Shown here: positions 21,780 to 31,496 of the stretch, in pieces
Position numbering within the stretch: position 1 is the stretch's first letter
Layout of the letters: every line of letters begins with the position of its first letter
Assembly: GCF_905115235.1 (NCBI RefSeq)
Contig: NC_051852.1
Span: forward strand, 32,933,199-32,997,198
From: Hermetia illucens
Taxonomy: Eukaryota > Arthropoda > Insecta > Diptera > Stratiomyidae
Direction: 5' to 3'
Length of the DNA: 64,000 bases
Notes under the pieces: model-generated
The model's database searches: none
Told to the model about the DNA's origin: nothing
What the model saw: only the letters and a program-made list of their open reading frames with translations
Program-made: the position numbers and the translations under genes

Positions 21780-24040
21780 CACAAACTGCACTGCATGTCA
21801 CTTGTAACATCACCACACAACTCCTTCATCCGTCCGCCAAGGTCTTTACAGCCGAACATGGTTAATGACGACTGCCCTCCCATAACCATCAACGGCGACC
21901 AGGCGAGCAGCCGGCCGCTTGGAACGGTGCAGGAAATTCCTCTGTTGATTATATCCAAGGACTTTAAGATGAATTCAAACTTGCCTCAGGTAAGTCTGTC
22001 TTCAAGCGAAAACAAACGGATCCGGACATCTCAAGGCCCCAGTGAACAAAAACCCTTTCCATTTTCTCTCAGACAACGAGCATCGTCCTGAAGCGACGCA
22101 CGCATCCCGGAACTTCGAAATCTGCGGATTCGGTTAACCCACCGGTAGTGAAAAATAGCCGATATTCCAGTACGGCTTGACTGTCAGGGCACTGAACCTA
22201 GTTATCAAGAACATTGACAAAACAATTAAATACGATATAACCAACCTGCCGGTCGACAGATTCAAAGTGCGGCTCAATTGTCCCAACACCCACAAGAAAC
22301 TCCTCCATTTACTCAAGGTCGCCAAACTTGAAGATCCTTCCCTAAAGAAGGAGAGAAAACCAATCCTCATCCTCAGAGGAAGCTTCCCTCACGAATACAT
22401 TTCAGACGACGTGGTAACGAAAATCAAGGAATTAACTCAGGTTACACCGATCAGCGGGCTCTTCGCCCCGTGGTCACGGGCCAACGACACCAACTTAGGC
22501 CGCTTTCACATGACCTTCAACTCCAAGGTAGATGCCTCCAAAGTCTCTAAACTAAAAACCCCACTACATCAATGGATCAGCTAAGGAAAACGATTTCACC
22601 CAGTGCTTTAACTATAAACAATTTGGCCACGTTTCCTGAAATTGTGGCTATGACCCCAGATGTGTCAAATGCGTAGACTCACACGCCCCTAGGGACTATC
22701 CTCGTTCGACTGACCAAGACAATGTCGATCAATAGTCGGTGGCGCCCCTCAAATACGTAAACTCTACCCAACTGGGTCACAAAATTTCCCCGTAGGTAGG
22801 TAGCGTAAAGAGAGAGCTAAAAGTATACCGCACTTCCGCCCATTCCTTAGCGCGGACATCATTAACGCGGGATCACCATAATTTGTGTCCGGATAGCTGA
22901 GTGGTTAGAGCACAAGGAAGGTTGCGGTTCAAATCTCACTGTTGGCAGTGGGATTTGTATCGTGATTTGACGTCGGATACCAGTCGACTGAGCTGTGAAT
23001 GAGTACCTGAGACAAATCAGGGTAATAATTTCGGGCGAGCGCAACGCTGACCATATTGTCCCCTACAGTGTTACTGTAGTGTACCGTTACGGTCTTGAAT
23101 GAAGTGCTCCAATACACTTCAAGGCCCTGATCCAAAATGGATTGCTGCGCCAACTATTATTATTATTATTACCATCCTATTCCCGAGGATCTTCCTTCTT
23201 AGACGGCTTTACAATCTCGTTCAATCTCTCCGCATATATCACTAGCTGCTCCTTATTGACCGCTCACTCCAACCACCATGCCCTCATCCTCTCTATGCAT
23301 TTACAGCACATTGTCCACTCCCTCCCCCATTCGCATAACAGCAGATCTTTCAATCTGACAAACTGGGACGATTACCAACGCGACTTATCTAACTTGCTGG
23401 GTCCTAGCCTACACAAATCGTACGTTCACTCCAATGAAAAGCTAGCCACTTACATTTGGAAATTCAACTCTGCCTTCGAAACCACAATTGACAAATATGC
23501 TCCCGGCAAAGACCCTGGCTACTACAAATACGAGTGCCTTTCCCCCTCAACCCTCCTATTAGTCCGCGACAGAAATTGACCACTGCAGCGAAGGAAAAGG
23601 AACAGATGCAACGCTGACTACCGTTTCGTCTCCGAGATCAATAAAAATCTGTCCACCAAAATCAATTGAGCCACTGGATCCAAACTGAATGCATCCTACA
23701 AGAAAATTCTCAAATCCCTCAAACCTCAATAATTAATCGACTGGCTAGAAGGAAAAAATCTTCTCTCAACTACTCCCTGATAAAAATAGGAAACCTCCAG
23801 ATCCACTCCCCTGAGGAAACAAATTCTGGCCGCGTAGACCACTTCAACGACTATTCAGAGCCAAATCGCCCGTGGAACTTGGTGGTCGCCACGACGGTCA
23901 ACGATAAAAGGTTAAGTTTGGAAGGGTCTTACCTTTGCCGCTTTTGTCCGAGCCGGCTGGGTGATATAGTCAGAATCCGCCCGTTCGGCTCCTTCTTCAC
24001 CTCTCGAGAAGAAGTTGAACTAGCAATCATCCATTCCAAC
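21780..24040 (+). mobile_element. Jockey-type LINE, broken, with a SINE inserted
   Basis: The frame at 22177-22584 resembles the ORF1 nucleic-acid-binding protein of Jockey-group LINEs: VKLNCPNTHKKLLHLLK-like, KPILILRGSFPHEY and VTPISGLFAPWSR. It continues to a zinc-knuckle-like run (TQCFNYKQFGHVS then PRCVKC). After the SINE at 22888-23171, the frame at 23142-23579 reads like the end of the endonuclease and the linker (HALILSMHLQ, SFNLTNWDDYQRDLSNLL, FNSAFETTIDKYAP). Reverse transcriptase is not clearly present. Frame changes show it is dead. Confidence 0.75.
22888..23171 (+). mobile_element. tRNA-derived SINE, copy c
   Basis: This is the same family as copy a: TCCGGATAGCTGAGTGG head, GGTTCAAATCT B box near 22926, a body with TCGGGCGAGCGCAACGCTG, and an ATT-repeat tail ending near 23171. 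It lacks some bases between the two boxes. It splits the Jockey-type LINE, so it is younger than that LINE copy. Confidence 0.85.
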
Positions 24041-24130
24041 AAAAAACAAGTCGGAATACCGGAAGCTGGACGCTTCGGGTATAAAGGTTTTTTGTTTATC
24101 TTATGTGAGAAACAGACGGACAGACGAACA
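24041..24130 (+). repeat. Head fragment of the hairpin-tail (R1-type) family
   Basis: ACAAGTCGGAATACCGGAAG and GGACGCTTCGGGTATAAAGG match the 5' heads at 29051, 37503, 55176 and 11985. It is followed after about 60 bases by an ACGGACAGACGAACAAACGG stretch. It lies about 0.5 kb upstream of the longest R1-type copy, so it may be that element's 5' end. Confidence 0.65.
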
Positions 24131-24179
24131 AACGGACTTGTGAGGAGTGGCCAGATCTCCCATCAGGCGCGACTCTAGC

Positions 24180-24550
24180 TGGCGGATTGGGGGGGCATAC
24201 CCCTGGACTCATATACTTCGGGTGAACTCCTGTTGTATGTGAGGACAGCTCGGTTATTTGCGGTTGGCCCCCCTAGAGGGAGTTTCATGGTGGTTGTGAT
24301 TGTGCTCAAGCGAGAAGAGACCTTCGGGCCTCTACGTGGTGTTGCGTATCAACACGGGTGCCGTACTCCATAGTTCGGTAGAGATTTAGGTAATTCTTGC
24401 ATCCACCAGTATGAATGCTAAGCCATGCACTTGGTATAGACTGGTACCGTTGTTGCGCGTCTCAGCGGGGCTCTGATTGTGGTCACAAAATCAATCCGTA
24501 TCTTAAGAGAACCGTAGGATTAAGTCTCACGACAGGTGCCTACGTAAAAC
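24180..24550. mobile_element. Beta retroelement, copy 2 (inverted, partial)
   Basis: The reverse complement gives the same GTTTTACGTAGGCACC start, CACGGATTGATTTTGTG, CAATCAGAGCCCCGCTG and GAGTCCAGGGG landmarks as the copies at 6615, 32920 and 51152. The end that would correspond to CACCTCTGAGCAC is missing. It separates the hairpin-family head at 24041 from the R1-type body. Confidence 0.72.
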
Positions 24551-27430
24551 ACCATGGGCTTCACTGACTGTGCATTGGCTAGTGTTTGCTCATCTCTGGT
24601 GCGTGGACCAAAATGGCTATGGGACGTACACCCAGAAAATAAAACCAACATGGACGATTTCAGAAAGAGTAAAGTTTCCGTGCAGGGGCTCAGAACCAGT
24701 ACCGGCGGCTTTTGAGAGTGAGCAAGCGGGCTCCCGGCCGTCGATATACATCGACCGCAGTACCTCGCTGGTGGAAAACTTGGCCACCGTGGCATCTAAT
24801 ACTAGAAGTGTTTTAGGTTTGGAGAAGGAGGCGTTCAAGCAAAACACAACTCTGCCAAGCACAGCCAGCTTGAGAATTCATCAAGGACAAGCACAACGTG
24901 CACCAAGCCATTGAGAACAATGGGTCGCAGGAAGAAATAATAAAGCCTAAGGAAAAGCCGAACATGGCAGCCCCAACAGTGTCATGGCCGACCCAAGTGA
25001 CACCAAAGCACAAAGTCATCGACCTTCGCTCAAGTAAGCGAGTGCGAGACAAAGAGCCTGCCTTGAAGCAACAACTCAATTTGGAGGAATTTAGCGAAGA
25101 ATCTATCTTGAGCCTAAGAAAAGCTTATGACGGTACTCAAACGGCCACAATGCGACTGCGAGTGGAGTCAGCGCAGAATTTGTAGGCCATAGGGAAGGTT
25201 CGGATTGGATGGGTTATTTACCGACTAAGGAAACAGATCTCTTTAGAGAGGTGCTTCAAATGCCTATTGTTTGGACACTTCACGAAGGCATGCACCAGCG
25301 GCATCGGTCGGTCCAATCGATGTCGAAGGTGTGGGGAGAAAGGACATATTACCAAGGAGTGCAACAGAGACCCCAACTGCATTCTGTATAAAGGAAAGGA
25401 GGGACGGAATAACCGACATATTTCCGGAAGTGATAAATACCCGGAATTTAGGAAGACATTGACAAAATGAGGCCTAGAAGACCCAATTATTGGTGGAATA
25501 GCGAACTTGCCAGCCTTGGATCGATTTGCCACAGAGCTAGGATCGATCAAGGGCAAAAGGAGCATGCCTGTAGAGAAGCGGAATAAGAGGGAATGATTTA
25601 AGGAGCGGACATTAATCCGTGGAGTAGCGCCTATAAAATCGTGACGGGGCGATTCAGAGGCCGATCATCTCCGTGTCTTTCCTGCACCATGAAAGCGGCA
25701 GAAGCTGGTGCTGCTGCCTAAGGCTGGTAAACCTCCAAGGGAACCATCCTCCTATAGACCCATATGTCTTCTAGACACTATGGGAAAAATGTTGGAGCGG
25801 GCAATATATAATAAATTACTCCCAGTCGTCGAAAGCCAAAGGGGCCTTTCAGTATGGGTTCCGCAAAGCCAGATCAACTATTGATGCCATCAAAATGGTT
25901 ACTGGCTTGGACGAAAATGCAATTCACGGAAGGCTTTGTACCAGCAATTATTGTGTGGTGGTGAGCCTGGATGTGAGGAATGCATTCAACTCGGCCAATT
26001 GGAACTTTATACGAAATTCTCTGGCGATGATTGGTGTTCCCACCTACCTGGCGCTATTATCGATAGCGACTTGCAAGAATGGATGCTCCGGTATAAATCC
26101 GAGGATGGACCCAAGGAGTACAATGTCTTCGCGGATGTCCCACAGGGCTCTGTACTGGGCCCACTACTGTGGAATGATGTACTTAACCTTCCGGTTCCGG
26201 AGGACGCCACGGTGGTGGGTTACGCCAACGAAATAGCACTGGTTGGGGTCGCAAAGCATCTCGAGGATGCTGAGTTGTACTCAAGCGAAGCAATCAGTGT
26301 TGTTAAGGCTTGGTTAGAGAGTGCTGGACTGGCACTCGCGGAAGAAAAGGCGGAAGCGGTCCTCATCACAGTGCCACAAGAGAAATTAAGCTTGAATTAG
26401 AATCGGGAATCATATCATCGCTTCCAAGCCGGCCATCAAATACTTGGGGAGAGAGCATACTTGCGAAAAGCATCCACTACAAGTATGGCTCTGGCAAGGA
26501 TGATGCCAAACGTAGGAGGATCGCGGTATCCTGCTGCTCATAGTCAACGTGGTGAGTTCTATTTTGCTGTATGCAGCCACAGTTTTGGGAAAAGCATTAC
26601 ATGTGTTAGGCAATGCACATAAACTGAGTACGGTCTACAGAAGAACAGCCTTAAGGGTGTGTTCTGCCTTCAGGACCGTCTGAGATGATGCAGCGTTCGT
26701 CATCTCGGGAATGATGCCGATTGACATCCTGGCAACCGAGATGATGAACATTTATAACACCAGGTTCATCTCTCCCTTATCGCAGGGAAAAAAAGCCAAA
26801 AGGGATCCATAAGTAGATGCCAACAGCGATGGAACCAATGAGAAAAGGGTCGTTAGACTTACAGGTTGATCCCTTTCATCGGGGAGTGGCTGGAAAGAAA
26901 GTATTGGGAGATCAATTACAATCTCACCCAGTTTCTCACTAGCCATGGAGGATACCGTCAATACCTGTGTAGAGTTAAATTGGACAACTTATCTAATTAT
27001 CCAAACTGCGACGAGGTCCCAGAGGATCAGGCACACATATTCTTCCAATGTCCTAGGTTCGGGAAATAAGGAACCTAGAGGAAACTCTAGGTGAAGTGCA
27101 AAAATGTTGTCCGAAGAATGGCAGCTTATCAGGAGGATTGGGATCCGCAGCAGGATTAACTGCCCAAAGCAGAAGAAATAAGGAAGGCGCGGGTAAGAAC
27201 CCCGCCGGTAGACGGAAGCAGACCTAGCTAAAGTAAGCTAACTCCACCCCGTGATGTAATACCTAAAGGTGGCTCCACGGGGTAGAGGGGGGGAGTCGGT
27301 CGAGTTGTGGTTTTAATGGGTAAAAATCCCTCACTCTGACGTGCCCAGGTCAGAATTTTTGACGATTTCCACCTCCTTAAAAAACGGACAGACGGACAGA
27401 TAGCATTGTGTTTACACAAAACCTTAAAAA
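24551..27430 (+). mobile_element. R1-clade LINE, longest copy, endonuclease region missing
   Basis: ORF1-like sequence comes first and ends in zinc knuckles near 25247-25390: CFKCLLFGHFTKAC and CRRCGEKGHITKEC (two CCHC motifs), then a changed third. Reverse transcriptase follows: LPKAGKPPREPSSYRPI, VVVSLDVRNAFNSANW, DVPQGSVLGPLLWN, and VVGYANEIAL where the catalytic YADD reads YANE. The C-terminal part reads AFRTV, IGEWLERKYWEINYNLTQFL and HIFFQCPRFGK. The endonuclease expected between the knuckles and RT is lacking (a jump near 25470). The 3' UTR ends in ACACAAAACCTTAAAAA. Several frame changes are present. Confidence 0.82.
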
Positions 27431-27439
27431 TCATTGGGC

Positions 27440-27600
27440 CTTAACAGTGTCTCCAAACCAATTCTGTGGAAGTGTGCGCCCACCATTAGTAAACGCCTCG
27501 CCATTCTCTGCCTGAATTACGGACACTTGCCTTTCTCCTGGAAATCAACTCTCCTAATACCTATTCCTAAGGAGGGTGCTCTGGCGATCTCAAAATTATG
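27440..27600 (+). mobile_element. Small Jockey-type RT scrap
   Basis: One short frame reads KRLAILCLNYGHLPFSW followed by LLIPIPKEGA, resembling the start of Jockey-group RT (xHFPDSWKxAxIxPIxKPGK). It is only about 160 bases long and follows directly after the R1-type tail. Confidence 0.45.
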
Positions 27601-27639
27601 AGGCCTGTATGTATGCAGGTGACTATAGTTTTTTTTCCA

Positions 27640-27808
27640 TTTTCATACATGAAATGGAAATTCGTTTCTGTCTGTTTCAGGGATTATCTGTACATAAAGA
27701 AATATTTTGAATTTTTAGCTATGAAGCGTGCAACGGATGTTCCTCACATAAGAAAAACACAAAATCCTTTGTATCCGAAGCGTTCAGCTTCTGATTTCCC
27801 GACTTGCT
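27640..27808 (-). repeat. Head fragment of the hairpin-tail family, next to OBP4
   Basis: On the - strand it begins CAAGTCGGGAAATCAGAAGC and continues to AAAGGATTTTGTGTTTTTC, matching the other heads. It ends only about 15 bases before the conserved OBP upstream block begins again at 27823. Confidence 0.65.
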
Positions 27809-27822
27809 GACGAATGTGAATG

Positions 27823-28014
27823 AAGCTTTAATCTGTACAGTAAATTATTTTCCAGCTACCCCCGTAAAAATTACAACATTAGTAACTCTCTCCTCCAGAC
27901 ATTGAGCTTTCCATCTCTAATACAGATTTGTCTATAAATATTTTCCAAGCCTCTGAAAATCGTCAGTTGTTATCTGTACTCCTGGAGCTCCACGAACTCA
28001 TAGAAACTAACAAA
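27823..28014 (+). promoter_or_regulatory. OBP4 promoter, truncated upstream block
   Basis: TATAAATA lies at 27933-27940 and TCAGTTG at 27963-27969, with the inferred start A at 27965, 32 bases from the first T. The leader is about 50 bases. Only the proximal part of the shared block (from the AATCTGTACAG region) is left. The TGCTGAGTAA and GATAACGAAA motifs are absent, because a hairpin-family head lies immediately upstream. Confidence 0.78.
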
Positions 28015-28478
28015 ATGCAACTTTTCATAATTCTTTTTGCAATGGTGGCCATGGTAAGTGAAATACTTCTATTCGAAAGGGGGGGAGTATTGAGTTTATT
28101 TTGCTATTTCAGGCTTCCGCCATTCCTAAGGAGAAATACCTAAAATACCGCGAGGAGTGTTTCAAGTCCGAAAAGGTCCCAGCCGTAGTCATTGAGAAAT
28201 TGAACAATCCACAATATGAAGAAGATATGGGTCACGAAGCAAAATGCTTTATTCGCTGTATGGCACTTAAAATCGGAAGTTGGGATGATACCAATGGCTA
28301 TAATATTGACAAGACCTACGCAGATTTTCAAGATGGTGGGCTGGAAGTCAGCAAGGAGAATATGAAGAAGTGTTTCACTTCAAATCCTGATAACGATGAT
28401 AAGTGCGTGTGGGCTGACAAGGACTTGAAATGTTTGTATAGAAATAAATACGTGACGCATAAATACTCAATTAACTGA
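28015..28478 (+). CDS. Odorant-binding protein-like, paralog 4 (diverged)
   Basis: The predicted protein has 134 residues. Exon 1 (28015-28053) encodes MQLFIILFAMVAM, the intron is 28054-28112 (59 bases), and exon 2 is 28113-28478, starting ASAIPKEKY. It keeps all six OBP cysteines with X28, X3, X37, X10, X8 spacing. Other paralogs except OBP6 have X9 between cysteines 4 and 5. It differs from its neighbours at NNPQYEEDMGHEAKCF, CMALKIGSWDD and the C-terminus HKYSIN, and it uses a TGA stop. No break is seen, so it is probably functional but older or faster-evolving. Its distal upstream motifs have been replaced by a mobile-element fragment. Confidence 0.93.
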
Positions 28479-28512
28479 ATAGATTATTTGATTGTCCTTA
28501 TCTTGAAATTGG

Positions 28513-28518
28513 AATAAA
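28513..28518 (+). terminator. Poly(A) signal of OBP4
   Basis: AATAAA lies about 35 bases after the TGA stop, followed by T-rich and TTGTTATTGTG sequence. It does not overlap the stop, unlike OBP1, 3, 5 and 6. Confidence 0.65.
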
Positions 28519-29050
28519 AATGAGTTAATTTTCGATTGTTATTGTGTAGAGTTACTTGGTTCCAATCAGCTTAATCATATTTAGATGTGTTACCGTGTGG
28601 CAAGCAACTATTAGTACCTGATTTACTATGATTTAGTCTTATAAAACTGTTTTTGAGCTTGAGATAAGATAGCCTTCATTCGGATGGACCTGCATTTTTA
28701 GTGTACTGAATCTAAATCCTGGCAAAAGTCCTCCAAACACACATCCTACAAACGCACGTATTACATTGAAAACAGGTGATTTAGGGTTCCTTATGTTGCA
28801 ATCCGGAGTATCGTCCAGAGTGAATGCTTCTTTTCGCGTTTGTTTGATATTCCATAATGTGTGTGATAATAACGGTGACGTACCATAGCTGGATTTGAAT
28901 CTCGGAGGATTTCTTCAAACGCTACCTCTTACCAAAACTTATGAGTACGTCTTCAGCTGTCACAAAAACCAGAACACGATGTTGTAGGAAAGCCTCATTG
29001 CCAGATTCGTTGCAACTGCTTATGCAGGAATAAAAGAATAAAAAAAAATA
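28519..29050. other. Intergenic after OBP4
   Basis: No gene recognised. The last bases are an A-rich run leading into the hairpin-family head at 29051. Confidence 0.4.
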
Positions 29051-30717
29051 AAACAAGTCGGGAAATCGGAAGCTAGACGCTTCAGGTATGAAAGGTTTTG
29101 TGTATTTCTTTTATAAAGAGATTTGAGTGTGCATTTGTCCAATGAGCATGTAGCACGTAAAATATGCATATATTGTATTATGTGAAAATATTCACTTTCA
29201 AGTGATATTGACATTCATAGTCTTGAATTTGCAGAGGAGCGACAGTTTTGACCTAGTATAACTTTGTTAGTAATAGCGCGATTTTCACCAAATTCATGCT
29301 CTATGCTCTAGCCGACATTGCTGCAAAATTTTGTGATTCTACAGTGAACTTAAGGGGGGTTTTCCTGTCAATTACTAAAAAGTATAGCAATGTACTATTA
29401 TTAACTTTATTTGAACAGGGTATTTCGGAACCTAGGCACCATATAGTGGCAGCCCCCTGTTTTTTTTTCAGATTTTTCGGTTAAACAACTTCTGAGAATG
29501 GGTTCATTAAAAAAATGATCACTTTCAACCCCCTCCACTCCCCACCTTTTCAACAAATGTCAAAAATTAAGACCGGCTTCAAAAATTACTAACCGAGACC
29601 TTTAATTTGCTACCCCACATGACTATATTTGATAAAAAAACAATGTACACCCCCCTTTTGCATGTATGAGGACCCCCCTTAAATTCGACTTAAAAGGGTG
29701 TAACTCACTATATGCGTGAGCGTTCATAGTTTCCACCTTTCTACCAAATTTGGTGCCAATCGCTACAACCGTCTCCGAGAAAAATGCGTGTGACGTACAG
29801 ACAGACAGTATTACGAGGGTGGTCAGTTCGACCCTACTGTATGCAGCCCCAGTATGGGCAGATGCACTGGAAAATATAGCAAAAAAGAGAAAGATTGGAG
29901 CTGAGTATCGCATAAGTGTACTCCGAACATGTTGCGCTTACAGAACAATTTCTAATGAAGCAGCTTGCGTGATAGCAGGAATGGTCCCGATTGAGATTCT
30001 AGCGAAAGAAATGTAACGACTTTACGACTGAACATACCTCACCGGAGAATCTCCTGCCCGTCGGCAACAGTTCGTACGAACTGAAACTGTCGTGGAATGG
30101 CAAGAGAAGTGGGACGAGTCAGGAAAAGGCCACTGGGCTCACAAAATCATATGGGATATCCGGAAATGGATCGAGCGACCCCACGGCGAAGTAGGTTTCG
30201 ACCTAACTCAATTCTTTAGTGGACACGGAGGCTATCGAGCATATCTGTATCGATTTTTGGCTAGATGATTCGCCGTATTGCCCAAAGTACCCAAATATTG
30301 CAGAGAACGCAGAACACGTCTTTTTTCATTTGGGTTACAACCAGGCGCACTTTACGCCCGAAAATATCATGGAACTTATGGTGAAAGCCAAGGGGAGATG
30401 GACCGAAGTCGAAAAAGTGCTTGCAGCCATCGGAAAGAAGCTTAGGCAGGAAGAAATCTTCCGAAAGAATGAACGCGAGAGGCACCCGAATATTAACATG
30501 AGCGCAGAATAAATTCTGATCCAGCCCCGCGACGTAATACCAAATGGGAGTCCCGCGGGGAGAGTGGAAGGAGAAGGAAGTGGTTTTAGTGGGTAAGACC
30601 CGCACATAACCGTGTGGCAGGAGCCTGCGGTAACTTTTGAAGCTTTCCACCTTCCATCGGAAAAAAAAAACCCAGACAGACAGTAAACCGATTTGTGTTC
30701 ACACAAAACCTTAAAAA
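29051..30717 (+). mobile_element. Composite R1-type LINE with hairpin-family head
   Basis: The head AAACAAGTCGGGAAATCGGA is followed by about 760 non-coding bases shared with 55176-55972. At about 29813, just after an ACAGACAGACAG run, it enters R1-clade pol: RVVSSTLLYAAPVWADALEN, an AACVIAGMVPIEILAKEM-type block, and later a FFHLGYNQAHFTPENIMEL C-terminus (frames end at 30512). The 3' UTR has the AGACAGACAGTAAACCGATT run and the ACACAAAACCTTAAAAA end, but the left arm of the terminal hairpin is lost. The gene part before the C-terminal quarter of pol is absent. Confidence 0.78.
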
Positions 30718-30840
30718 GAAAATTTGGAAAACCGAAAGCTCGGCGATTCAGATATGAAAGGTTTTGTTTGTTTCTTGTGTGATTATATTTGAGTGCAGAA
30801 CTATTCCATTTGTACGTAGCCCTATGCTTGTTTTTGTTTT
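30716..30840 (+). repeat. Hairpin-family head, directly abutting the previous copy
   Basis: Directly after the ACCTTAAAAAG end of the 29051-30717 element comes another head (TTTGGAAAACCGAAAGCTCG, then GATATGAAAGGTTTTGTTTG), giving a head-to-tail junction. It continues for only about 120 recognisable bases. Confidence 0.6.
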
Positions 30841-31496
30841 TAAAAATCATTTTTATTTTTAAGAAATAGGTAACAATAATATTTAGGCTGGTGAAATGAA
30901 CAAAAAAACAATCTTTTAAACTAACAAAAATAACTTCAACCTAATGGGCATTGTGAGCTCTCGAAATTTTTTGATAACGGTTTACAGACAGAGAAGAGAA
31001 ACAGTAACAAAAACTAATTTTACTATAAGTTGTCGGAAAATGGTCAAAAAACCCGACAGAATTCTCTTGGCCTTACTGGCAAATAAAGAAATATGAAAGT
31101 AGTAATAAATGTGTAACCGCTTGAAAAGATACTTTCAACTTAAATTATTGTTCTTAAAACTATCATAATTAAAATTATTTACTTTCGCTTAATATATTTT
31201 TTTTTGCAATAACAACATCCATAGGAACAAAAAGTAATTGATATTATTGATATTATTATGTTACAAAAGCAGAACCCGTTCAATATGTACATATTTACAA
31301 AGTCCCACCAAGACACAAATGGCAGAACTGAGCAGGGCCACCGCTAACCGGCATCCCGCAGCCACCAGTACCAGGATTTCTTCTTTTCCCCGGTTAATAC
31401 CAATTGCTCTCGCTCTGGAGTATCTCCAGTCGAATTCCGGGGCCCCCATAGTCAAGTTCGGGGGTTTTTCTATCGTTCTGTAAGTAACGCACCTAT
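30841..31496. other. AT-rich intergenic stretch
   Basis: No gene recognised. The sequence is strongly AT-rich, becoming more GC-rich after 31315 towards the RTE-X tail. Confidence 0.4.

Noticed and set aside
25240-25480. A host zinc-knuckle gene of the CNBP type
   Set aside because: The two CCHC knuckles are followed within about 200 bases by R1-clade linker and reverse transcriptase sequence, so they are the end of a LINE ORF1.
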